Source: Setophaga petechia
Taxonomy: Eukaryota > Chordata > Aves > Passeriformes > Parulidae
Assembly: GCA_024362935.1 (NCBI GenBank)
Contig: JANCRA010000012.1
Location: 4,960,001 to 5,024,000 of the forward strand
DNA length: 64,000 bases
Direction of reading: 5' to 3'
Of this stretch, positions 11,979 to 23,057 are shown in pieces. The position numbers and the translations under genes are program-made. Every line of letters starts with the position of its first letter. The stretch's first letter is position 1. The notes beneath the pieces were generated by a model, which was not told the DNA's origin, did no database searches, and was given only the letters and a program-made list of their open reading frames with translations.

Positions 11979-14900
11979 AGAACGTGCTCAGAACTGCTGG
12001 CTACCAAGACAAAAAATACTTTCACAAGCTCCCCATTCCACCAACAAAGTCCAGCATAGAGTACAGGGTACAATATGATAGCTGTGCTTTGCCCAGGAAA
12101 AGCAAGGAGGGAGACAAAGAAGGACAGTAAAGGGAGAGAGAGTACAAAAAATATCATTCCATCCTTAGATCCCATGTTTGTCCTGCTGCGTGGATGATCC
12201 AGAGCTGGGGTAAGCAATGAGAGCAGAAGAGAAGAAAAAAGAATGAGGGAGCCTGATTTGCTTTCCTTTCTAGTTAATTTGGTGTACAGCTCCTACATAA
12301 ACTGAATTTTCTTCCACACACACAGGAAGGGAGTTGGGGGGCAGCTAAGCCCCAGTGACAAGATGGAGTGGGAAGTTGGCTCAGAATAGCGCTGTCCCAC
12401 TCCACAGGACCCTCTCTTTTGATCATACCTTTATCTTCTTAACAGTTAGAATGTTTGAGACAAAATCCACTTACAACTGGTCCTCCACAGTAAAATTATT
12501 CTTTGAATCCCTTTCAAAGAACTTAGTAAGTGGGCTTAGTCCATTAGCTCAGTTTTATTCCTGTTTATTTTTCCTAACTAATTTTTAATTAGTCAAATGC
12601 AGTCAAAAGCAGATTTTATCCTAGTCAGTAGATTTATTTTACACTGCAGCGTAGTTGCAGCTCTACATTAGATCCTGTTTCTATTTTGTCATGTGTTATT
12701 TACTCTTTCCAAACACCATTTTAATTTTGCAACACCTAAGCTCAGCTCCATGAAGATTTTTTTTGGTAATGTCAGATAGTCCCTTTGCTTTTTCTTGTGG
12801 ATGTTTCCATTAGCTAAGATTGCTGACTAGAAACTTTCACCTGGCAGCACCCCACTAACTTATACAGTGGTGTTCTCTCTCCACACAGCTTTGGAAACAG
12901 AGCATGCACCCCTCCGTGCTTGTATTTACTACTCTACCAGGGTGAGGGTATCTTTTATTAACCCACCCTTTGTGTTGACAGCTGATCTTCAGAACCATCA
13001 GATAGTCCAGGATGATTGTCTGAAATAAAATCTCAAATAACTGTAGCAAATATTTTTCATTACTTATAGCAAGCTGACCTGCTTCTCAAAGTCAGGGAAG
13101 TTAAGTACAGCATATATTTGATTAAGAAATTACAGCATATATAGTGTTTTTCTTCATTGCAGTATAATTACAGTTATGGAATAAATTAATATTTTTCAGG
13201 TCTTGAATATTCAAGTTTTTTTTCCCATTTCTGTTATATTTTCCCCTGAATGCCACTGTAAGTGCTCATGGTACAGTGCTATGATGTGCACAAACATACC
13301 CACTTTAATAGCTTTCTTCACTTAGGAGGTCAATAGAAATAGCACACAGTGACCCATAATTGAATGCAAGAGATTTACTGGAACTGATTAAACTTTCAGA
13401 GTCACGCACAGGCAGCTACGCTCATACATCTCAACCAGGCTGTAAGTGCACATCTTCCCTCATACTGACTTGCAGATTTAAGAGTCATGTCCTAGGTCAA
13501 AGAATATACTCATGGTAGAGGAACCTGAAAGTGCCTGGATGAATAATAATAATTGCAATTAATAAAATACTTTGCACAAGGGACGGTTGATGGCACTGCC
13601 AATCCTTCAAAATATGTTGTGGTTGATAACAGTTGCTTAAGTCTGCAAATCTTCTCTTCTTCATAATTTAAAATAATACTTTAACTTAATTTAAAATGCA
13701 AGTGAAACACAAATCATGGAGCCAGATCCAAGACTCTTGCAAACTATTATAAATTGAGTGACTTTACTGCTTAGTAGGGAGCCCAATTACTGCATTAAAT
13801 GTTTAACTTTTATATAAACACACAAATGAATGAGAAAAGAAACTTTGACTTTCTTTTACAATGGGTTTCTTTTTTTTTAATGAAGAAAGCTTAAACCACA
13901 GAATTTAAGTAAATGTAAAACAAACAACAGTTATAATGTTTGTGGAGGAGAAAAATGTATTTTTTTTATTTTGAAAAGTCGTCTTTTAAAAAATCAGATA
14001 TATATCTCTCCTGGTTTAGGTAGATTGGAAAATAATTACGCTTTAACACCATTTAGGCAGTTAGGGTAGAATGGGATTTTTATAAACCCTGACAAATTTT
14101 AATGGCCACTGTATTTCAGATACTGAGATCCTATTTTTCCTTAAATTAAAATTTGTACTTCCTGTTCCTTTGTGTTTAGCCTTTTTATTTGTTTTAATCA
14201 ATTAGATTTAGATCTAGATATCTAAAATTATGATGTCTACATATGGAGTAGGGTTTTTTGGTAGTTCTTTCACTTGTTAGTGGAAGAAAATCACCATTAT
14301 TCATCACACTGATTATCTGACCAATTTTTAATATCTCCTTCAAGGTAAAATTCTTGAAACTTTATTCTCTGAATCTTCTGATTGTGGTGGGACCCTAAGG
14401 CAAGAAAATAAGATGCAGATATCCAAACGTAAATGAACACAATTCATCCAAAAGATTGCCCACAGCTTATCAGCTGTCATCTATATAGCCCTTTCTTGTC
14501 AGATATATGTAGGAGGCTGGACTCAGAAAACAGTTGCCCTCCAAGTCTCTTCCCTTCTTTTGCAGTTCATGTACTTGAACAGTGATAAACTTTTCTTTAG
14601 TTCATTCTTTACCTTTATTTACCTTCTGCAGTAACCAAAAGGGAAGCCTTGAAGATATAGGCAGCTTGTCAGTTTACAAAGTAAAAAAATTATTACTTTT
14701 ATTTTGTTACACTTCCATTAGGCTATGTCTTAATCAATAGAATGTAAAAGGCTAATAAATAATCTAAATCTAAATAACTTTGCATTTGTAAATGCTATGT
14801 TAATGTAAATATTAAGAACAGTTACTCTGTCTCTACACTTTAAGCAAACCTTCTGGAAGAATAACCTTTCTTTCTGCAGCAGACCCAAATTGTATCTTAT

Positions 14901-16129
14901 TTCAAAATGCCTCATAAAAAAAGAATAATGCAAAAAGGATACAAAGTGTTAAAAGACAGTTATATAATCATTTATATAAAACTTTTCAATATTTTGTGAC
15001 TTCTTATGGGCTTGCAGTTTATCTTTGAATTTATATGTAACTAAATAGGCACAGTAAATAAAATTCTTCTATAAATACATGAAAGAGAATAAGTTTATTT
15101 ATTGACCACATGACCAAAACTGCCTTCAGGTCTGAATAATCTGAGAGATCAGTAGTTTATTAAATATTCTTTATTTCTAATCCATAAAACTATATTTTGG
15201 AATTGTAGCATATCTTCTAATTTCATGCATATTTTATCACCAAGTAAGTTCATATAGATAAGCAACAGTAGCAATTGAAATGAGACTACTCATTAGAAGT
15301 GATAGAAACTGATAGATGGGTTGTTTTTAAACTGATTTCTTCTCCTGACAAAAAGAAAAAAAATTACACTGCATCTAAAGAGTTCCTGAAGTCTCTTTAC
15401 ACATACGCACATACACTTACATAGAAAATATTTTTTTTCGTATACTAAGTGAATATCTATGTCTATATATACTGTGTTATATAGTGCAGTATAGCATTTA
15501 TATTTTATTACATGTATATAATTAAATATATATTAAGTTGACATCAATATTTAGTGGTCACATATGTTCGCTCTACTCATATTGAAAAGTCATTATACTT
15601 TCACAGAACTTTATGGCAAATCTGTTTGCAATGCATTGTGCATGTAATATGAGAGATTCTTTTATTTATGAACTTTAAAATGTCAAGTGCTTGGTTTTTG
15701 CCTAACCATACTGAGATAACCAGTACATATATTAAGAAAAAATTATGAGACCTTCTGAATCTTCTTTCACTGAGATCTTGCTGTGCCAGCACACTGTACT
15801 GAGTTACACTCAAAGTAGAATATAGAATAAATAGAACTCATGCCCTAGCTACAGAGTGGCAGAAGGTTTTGTTACCATTCTCTGCTTTACTGAAGGCATC
15901 AGAATGAGTTGCCATTGAATGTAAATGAACACATTCCATGATCTTCCAGTACCTTCATGCCTTCATGGACCATCAGTGACCTCTCTAAGGTTAACATATC
16001 AATTGTCGTTGCTGGGTTTTTTCAAATTGCTCAGAGCAATAGCTACAGATTTAGGAACATTAAAATACCAGTAGCAAACCTATTACTGGCTACTTATAAA
16101 AGTTTTGTTTGACACAACATTTATGAGGG
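11979..16129. other. Mostly unique AT-rich sequence
   Basis: No gene is recognised. The segment 11979-12430 is richer in GC than its surroundings and could be an older repeat, but I could not name it. A small exon-like interval at 12889-12941 has a good pyrimidine-rich acceptor and a GTGAGG donor but no identifiable product. The rest is AT-rich single-copy sequence. Confidence 0.55.
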
Positions 16130-16414
16130 GCTCCTTTTTAAAAAGTTCTGAACCTCTGGTCTCAGCTTCAAAGGGGTCATATCAGTCGTGTCAGAACCAG
16201 AATAAAAGGTCCATTGTTATTGTCCAGAATAAAATACCCACTTTTGTCTTTTACTGGTAAGTAACATATAACATTTTCAAAGATAGCTTATATTTCACTC
16301 TGACCTGTACTCCTTATGCTTTTGCTCTTCCAGTTCTCTCTCCCCATGCCACTGGCAGGGAGTGAGCAAAAAGCTGAGTGGTGCTTAGTTGCAGGCTGAT
16401 GTTAAACCGTGACA
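16130..16414 (+). mobile_element. LTR remnant (endogenous retrovirus)
   Basis: The 3' part (about 16330-16414) matches the end of a common avian LTR type: a CCACTGGCAGGGAGTGAGC stretch, a GTGGTGCTTAGTTGCAGG stretch, and an ending near TTAAACCGTGACA. AATAAA motifs occur upstream (around 16202 and 16230), consistent with plus orientation. The left boundary is a guess because the 5' half is not recognisable. No coding part remains. Confidence 0.5.
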
Positions 16415-16460
16415 TTCTGATAACCCTTTCAGTAATAGCTTGTTTTTCACTCTGACCTGT
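16283..16460. repeat. 26-bp direct repeats flanking an LTR piece
   Basis: Two copies of a 26-bp sequence (TTTCACTCTGACCTGT is the identical core) lie at 16283-16308 and 16435-16460, with 2 mismatches. They bracket 126 bp that contain the recognisable LTR tail. The repeat is too long for a retroviral target-site duplication, so it may be a local duplication or a LINE-style target duplication. Confidence 0.8.
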
Positions 16461-19400
16461 GCCTACAATTGGCAATTATAGGAAGACCCAGAGCTTGAAA
16501 TACATGTAGTTAGGTGTGAATCAAATAGATATAATATAGCAATGTTTGAGTCAAGTGTATTGTGTTTTTTTTCAAAAATTAGGATCAGAACTTTTGAGGA
16601 CCTTGTTTCTTACCCTTTAGTAAATTGATCCTATTATTCATGCAAAAATAAAAAAAAAAAAAAGGGAAAAAGGCATTCAAGTGTTTGATGCTTAAAAGAG
16701 TGGTCTAAATCCTTGTTTATAGGGAGTTTTTCATAATTTCTATCCGTCTTTAATTCAAGCTCTTGATCTCCTTGTATAGAGGGTTCAAGGTTGTGTTTCA
16801 GGGCAACTTAGCTCTGAAACACTTCCTAGAGGAACCTATCTGAGTGAAAACAGGCTGCAGAGTTATTACATAGCACAGGACACTTTCTTTAGAGAAATTA
16901 GAGACTAAAAGTACCCTTGTGAATATTTTTCAGCTGTTCGCTTCTTTCCAACATTTGAAAATAGAAAATGACTTTTAATCACTGCGTCAAAAAATTTGTA
17001 TACATATGTAAAACATGATATGATTTTTCCAATGCTAGTTTTAATACTTGTCATGAATGGATTCATGAGTTTTCTATTTTTACTCATGACTTTATGCTTT
17101 ACTCTCCATCTGATGATGGAATTCTCCATTTGAAGAACATAATAATGCATCCTGGAGATAACTGTGATGTCACAAATTCAGGATTATGATTTTCAAGTGG
17201 GAGAAAAATAGAAAGAGTGGATCAACTGCAAAGGAAAAAAGATCCTATATTCTTGCAAAATTTTTTAGAAAGAAAGTAAAACTGCAACAAACGAGAAGTT
17301 TCAGAAATATATAGTCAAAGTTTGTGAAAACATTTCACAAAACATTAATATGTCTTAATAAAGAAGGTAAGAGGTTTTTTAAGTATGGTGAATTATACTT
17401 TGAATCTTTATGTTCCTACAGAATGGATTGTAAAGAATGGAATTGTGCAAGAATCCTGAAAGACTAAAACAAATATTTTCCTAAAGATGAGAGACAGTCT
17501 CATTTGAATGCCCTCTGGAGTAGAGGAATCTCTTTTTACTGGACTAAATTAGTCCAATACGAGATTATTATATATGCTCACTATACACCAAGGGCCAAGG
17601 AGATGCCCTGTTTTGTTAGGCCTTGTATAAACTTGGGTCTTGTTGGGACTTCTTTATGTATGTCATAAATCAATGGTTTGGATGCTGTGGTCTTTTACTA
17701 GAAATGTCAAAGATCACATTTACTGGGTTATATAAATACAGAAACAATTCCCTTGTATGCATGTGGCACTAGGCTCAAAGTGTTTAATTTGATATTGCAT
17801 ACATGTTTCAAGCCAGTCTTTTCACACAGTAAAGTTCTAATCCTGTGGCCATCACTTTATCATGGTGTAGTTGTGCTCTTTTCTTGGTAATAGGCAAACA
17901 GAGTGTCCTGCTGTCTTGGAAAGAGGTGCAATCTTTGGTTAACATGAAACCTTTTACAATCACATAACATGACGCATAGATATTTAGTCTCTAAGTTTCA
18001 GTGTTGCACACACCTCTTTTAGTTTACTGAAGGTGGAAAATATTCCTCAGCTGTGATTAACAGTATTTGCCATATAAAGAAAGTATAGCATAATGGTAAA
18101 GAGGATGTTGGTTGTCCTTGCAGCAGGCTCTTGGTTCACATGGAAGGCATGTATTCCAGTCTTTCACCATCATTGTGATTACATCCCACACCCTGCAATG
18201 TTGGGCAGTTATTACTCATTTTCTTTAAGTGTGAACATGTAAGGGGAAAATATTACTTAAAAAAAGAAGCAGTTTACAAACACAAGAGATTCAAATTTAT
18301 TACTTTAGTAGTTCATCCATTTCAGGGGTTAGTGTTTAAACCCCCATGCAGTCACACGGCAGGTATCTGTTTCACTGTTTTGGGAGACATTAATGCTGCC
18401 CTTTTGTTAGCAAAACTGCATGATGATCATAACATGACAGTATGTAACTTAGACTTCAGATCCATTTGTATCAACCAACAGTTCCTAGCTTATATATCTC
18501 CCTCTTTACCTTTGCCCTCTGCCTTATGCTACTTCTAGTCTTATTAAGCCTTTCCCGAAGTGGTCCTAACATATAAAATAGCCAGCAACATAGAGATCTA
18601 GTTGTATAGAAATATATATTTTACCAAATTTGTGTGACAAATCAGATCATAACAGGATTTTATGAGTTCCAGAGACAACTCAAAGAAGGTGAAGAAAAAT
18701 GTGTAAAGGGAAAGAGAAATCAAATTAGAGAGGAATTATTTTATCTTGCCTTGTCTGCAGACTTATGCAGCATCTTGCCTAGGTTTTGAAGTTCAAGGTA
18801 AAAGAAACTGAATGCAGTTTATATTTTCTTTTTCCTCTTCTTCCTCTTTTTTTTCTTGACTGAAAACTTATGTGGGATTTATAAAATCCTGTATGCATGA
18901 ATAACCATTCAGATTCTTGTTGTTCAGATTCTAAAAGCCCTTTAGTTCAGTGTTTATTTTGACCCTTTTTATTTTATATTGACAAAATAGAATGAGGGTG
19001 TTATTTGCCTGATCATAAATATCAGAGAGAGCAGTCCTTAAGGATGATCCGTATGGAAGTGTGAAGATCTCTTAACAAAACAAACCAGTTGCTCTGTCTT
19101 GTTTGTTATTTGTCATTCACCAATGTCCTAAAGCCTTCAGTCAATATTTCAAAGAGCAAAAATGCTATGTCACAAAAAATGCCATGACAAGTCTCAGTGC
19201 CTTGCAAGACTGAGTCTTCACTGAGGCACCCAAAAGCTGGATTTTTTCTGGCTGCGCTGATTGAACAAAGATGCTTGTCAAATACATTTATACAAATCAC
19301 AGCCTATTTGTGAACAGAAATAAATAATGCAGTAACTGCAATAAATAATTCAGCCAATCCCAACTGAGTGAAATAAAGCCCCTCCTTTAGAAGTAGTCCC

Positions 19401-20079
19401 ACCACACCAGTACTCAGGCACAAGGATTAAATCAATTTGAGCAGCTTTCCCTGGCTTCTGAGTTATCTGATCTGTTGCAGGAAGCAGGTTTGAAATCTTA
19501 AGACAGTTAACAACTTTCATGAGATCTAAAATACACTTTATCTAAAATTTTGCTATTATTAATATTAATTTGGGTAGATGTGGAGGCCAAATTCTACTCT
19601 CTGTTTCAATGATGTTATACCCTGACTTTAGGGCTTTATAGATAGAAGTGAGGGCAGAATCTCTTTTGACTAAAACTTCTTCCCATTCACATATGTGAGC
19701 TTGCCACTCCCCATTAAGAATAAAAATTATAATTAGTTAAATTTTGTTTGAGTGACCTTTTCTTTAGGACAAAGAGGACGAATATGACCAATTCAAATCT
19801 CCTTCAGAAAGATGCTTCTTCATATACATGAATGTCTACATAAACATCTTACAATATGTTTATATAATATTAATTGTCCTCAAAAGCTACATGTAACCCA
19901 TTGTTACCCCCATAAAGCTCTCATGGGTGAGAGGAGCATATCGCATGTGCGATGTTTTTTCTGTAAGTCTAACCAAAATTATAAGAGTCTAGTAATCCAA
20001 ATTATCCTGTTAATAGAAGAAAACTTCCTTTGTACTCTTTAAATTGTTAAAAAAGTGCAACCTTTCCAGTACCTACTCC
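16461..20079. other. AT-rich unique sequence, no gene recognised
   Basis: A scatter of short open frames without domains. A poly(A) tract lies near 16650-16663. No repeat family or conserved coding segment could be recognised by eye. Confidence 0.55.
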
Positions 20080-20617
20080 TGTACCCTGGTGCTGGAATCC
20101 TTAAAATTAGAGGGTTTTAGGAAAGTTTGAAAAAGACAGGCCCCAGTGACAGTAAGGACAGTGAGATGCCAAAGCAGCAGAAAAATTAGTAATGCAGATG
20201 TGAGAAATAGCATAATATTTGCTCCTTTAGGTTGCAACAAGTTTACTTACTGTATATCTTTAGAAGGTTAAAAATGATAGAGCTCTGTGCCTTGTCTCTT
20301 ATTAACGAGCTATTGTGTTTGAAAATAGGCCGCTATTGTTTTAACCAAAGCTATGTGTTCTTCAAGTGATTGGATACAAGTATTGCCAATATGCTTGTGC
20401 TCTGTGTGTGTGATTGGCTGAAACACAGATGGAAATGGCTTTATGATATGCTGTAACATTACGTTTCTTTGGCATTCTGTTTGAATCAGTGGGCTGGTTG
20501 CATCTCTTGTCTCCATTGTCGTAACAATGTTTTGAGACTGATGCAGAAATAAACCACTCTTGCTCTGGTTTTGGGGTGTCCCATCCCGTTCGTGACTGTA
20601 AATACTAAACCAGGGCA
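20080..20617 (+). mobile_element. LTR remnant, homologous to the LTR at 48.2-48.8 kb
   Basis: The proposed LTR starts at TGTACCCTGG and ends at CCAGGGCA, 538 bp. An AATAAA signal at 20548-20553 lies about 64 bp before the end, giving a plausible R-U5. It shares ordered blocks with the LTR at 48239-48772: GATTGGATA, ATTGGCT, TTGCATCTC/TTGCCATCT before a TTGTCTC word, GACTGATGC/GGCTGATGC just before AATAAA, and CCCATCCCGTTC/CCCGTCCCATTC after it. The 102-codon minus-strand open frame at 20310-20618 lies inside and is not a gene. No target-site duplication was found, and boundaries could be off by tens of bases. Confidence 0.65.
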
Positions 20618-21122
20618 CCCTGGTATTGTCTTCATCTATCCATGTCCCTTTGGGTCTTGGTCAGCAATTGTTCTCAAGAGTGGAATTGAGAAGGTTTTTG
20701 ACACCCTGAGGTCTGTTTTGTAGGCATATGTTCATGGTGGGATTTTTTTCATTAGTTTAGTGATCCACTTTGTTGTATCATTGAATGTTTCTTCACCTCT
20801 GTCTGCTCCCAGCTGAGGTGTGAGTGTGAAATATTAGATATAGAAGATGACAAGATTTACTCTGTTTGCAAAGCAGTCTTTGGTGAGACAACTACTAAAG
20901 CTGTATGCTTTGGTTGTCCATTCCATGCTTTACCATGATGAATCCTTGTGAGATTAAAAATAGGACCCAAATAGGTACAAATAAAAAAATAAAAATATAA
21001 AAAAAAATTGAGGAATACCTTGAGCCCACTAATTTATAGAATTATCAAAATACAAACAGCGTGGATTAGGTTAAAAATCTGCACAATTATGAAAGAAAAA
21101 TGTCATATATAATAAGTTCTGC

Positions 21123-21558
21123 AGGAGCAATATGGATCTGGGTCACTCCACACACAGCCATTTCTTTTTCAGCTCCTGTGTCTCTGGAGCTGTAGGCTTT
21201 GTAGTTCTTTGAACTCTCACCTCAGCCCTAATAATGGCTTGGTGCTGACCACCACAATGGGTCAGTTGAAATATGTGTGGAAGGAGCAATGTAGATGCAG
21301 TGCCATGCTCCTCTTGGCATGCCTTTTGTAGCTCCACTGTGCCTGGAGCTGTAGGCTTTGTGGTTTTCCAAACCCTAACCTCAGTAATGGCTTGGGGTTG
21401 AAGATCAGGTCCTCAGGACAAGGAATTGTCAAGGTTTAAAAAGTGTGGAAGGAGCAATAATGGTGCAGTGTTTTGGTCCCCTTGGCATGTCTTATCCAGT
21501 CCCAGTGTCTCTAGAACTTTGTGTTTGTCTGAACCCTAACTCTGACCTGAAAACAAAT
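21123..21558. repeat. Tandem repeat, about 2.7 units of 159-168 bp
   Basis: Unit starts are marked by AGGAGCAA at 21123, 21282 and 21450, giving units of 159 bp and 168 bp and a partial third of about 109 bp. Units 1 and 2 share GGAGCTGTAGGCTTTGT and AATGGCTTGG. Units 2 and 3 share GTGTGGAAGGAGCAAT at the junctions, CTTGGCATG, and AACCCTAAC. Divergence between units is high, so the tandem duplication is old. I do not recognise the unit as a known element. Confidence 0.75.
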
Positions 21559-22779
21559 GACTGCTCAAATCTGAGGGGAAAACCAAACATTCCAAAGGGA
21601 GCATGGCATGACATCAGCATTGCTTTTTCCACATCTTTCTGGACCAGCCATGGTGCTGGTAACCTCAGGCTCAGATTCTACTGTTCTTTTGTTTCATGAT
21701 TGTGTTAAGAGATCTCTGAATCCTTTTGTCTTCACAGAGGTGGAATAGTGTCAGCAGCTATGTATAAGTGTAGTAGCTAAAAAGCCTTTTTTTGGGTTTT
21801 TTAAAAATCTTTTTCTCATAAGGTCCGCCTTGAAACTGTGATTCAGGTGCTGTGGGAGTCAAAATCAGGATAGCAAGGGAACACCTGTGTCAGGTCTACA
21901 GAGAGCACAAAGAATAACATGGAACAAGAGTTAAGTCATTCAAAGACCCAGGTTTCACCCTGTTTCTGCTCATTCTACGTTTGCCAACACCAGCTCCTTC
22001 CCACATGAATATTAACCCAGGGTAACAGAAAAGTGAGGGCCCATTTAGCAAATTTAGGATGGTTACAGAAAGATATTGAATTACTGCAAGAATGCATCAA
22101 AGCCTGTGTAGACATACACAATATCCTTTGCATTTCTCTTCATATAACAGCTAAGCATTCACATGTGTTTGAATGTAACAGATGTTACACTCAAAACTGA
22201 CCATTGTTTTCAGGTTTATAAGATATTTGTTATCAAATGACAGTTATAGTATTATATTTGTTTTTAATTATTATTATAAAATTATCTGGACTAAGAGGTA
22301 GATAAACCAAACATGAAAAGCCTTGCAGATATAAACATAGGGGATATATGTTTAATATGCTAGACAAATATATTTGATTTGGAAAAAAAATCTGTTCTAG
22401 GCTTATACTCTTGTTGGCACTTGATTTTTATTATTCAATTTTCAGATTATTTCCTCCACTTTTGAGCTAGTTTAAATGCTGATACAAATTCACCTAAAGA
22501 GTCTATCATAATGTTGACATTAAAAAAGCTGATGGATAAGGTTAATATGAACAGAATTTTTATATTAATGGTGATTACTAACTCTAGCCAACATTATAGT
22601 CATAAGGGTGAGATGGAGAGCTAAGCAAAAACACCTTGAATGACCCATTCAGTTAAAAGAATCCAACCTGAAGAAACAAAATATGTAAAATTATGTTCAT
22701 GACCTCAATGATACTCTTTGTCTTATTTTTGCATTTAACTGCATATGTTGGATCAATTTCATTTCATTGGCGCATAGTC
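21559..22779. other. Unique sequence, no gene recognised
   Basis: AT-rich sequence with no open frame of note. The first 150 bp are somewhat GC-richer and may be a decayed continuation of the tandem unit. Confidence 0.5.
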
Positions 22780-23057
22780 CTAAACCAAGACAGGCGTTTA
22801 TAAAGTCCCTGTTTTATTGTTTGTCTCTTTGTTTCTTACCAGCTAAATCTATTAAAATTGGCAACATTTTTTTTCCTGAGTTCAGTCCATTTTGCCAACA
22901 CTTCTAACAGGTAAGCAATCTCCCTGTGTTTAGCTCAACCTGTGACACTTCTCATTACTGCTTTTTTTTTCATATTTTCTCTCCCTTCCAGCAGAATGGA
23001 GGGGAGTGAGAGAGTGACTGGGTTGCAGTCTGGTTGTTAGCCACTGCTGGCCCAACA
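22780..23057 (+). mobile_element. 3' part of an ERVL-type LTR
   Basis: From about 22910 the sequence follows the 3' end of a common avian ERVL-type LTR: GTAAGCAATCTCCCTGTG, TATTTTCTCTCCCTTCCAGC, then GGAGGGGAGTGAGAGAGTG, ending near CTGGCCCAACA. The same terminal segment appears in inverted orientation at 47170-47350. The upstream half (22780-22905) is weaker and the true left end is not visible. No internal retroviral region is seen. Confidence 0.6.

Noticed and set aside
11979..12240. Internal retroviral region next to the LTR at 11.5-12.0 kb
   Set aside because: No polypurine tract is found where the minus-strand orientation would require it, and no gag, pol or env motif appears. It is treated as a solo LTR.
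12889..12941. 53-bp exon-like interval with a good acceptor and a GTGAGG donor
   Set aside because: It is open in all three frames and too short to judge. Splice-like pairs of this kind are expected by chance in 64 kb.
20310..20618. 102-codon minus-strand open frame
   Set aside because: It lies entirely within an LTR in antisense orientation.
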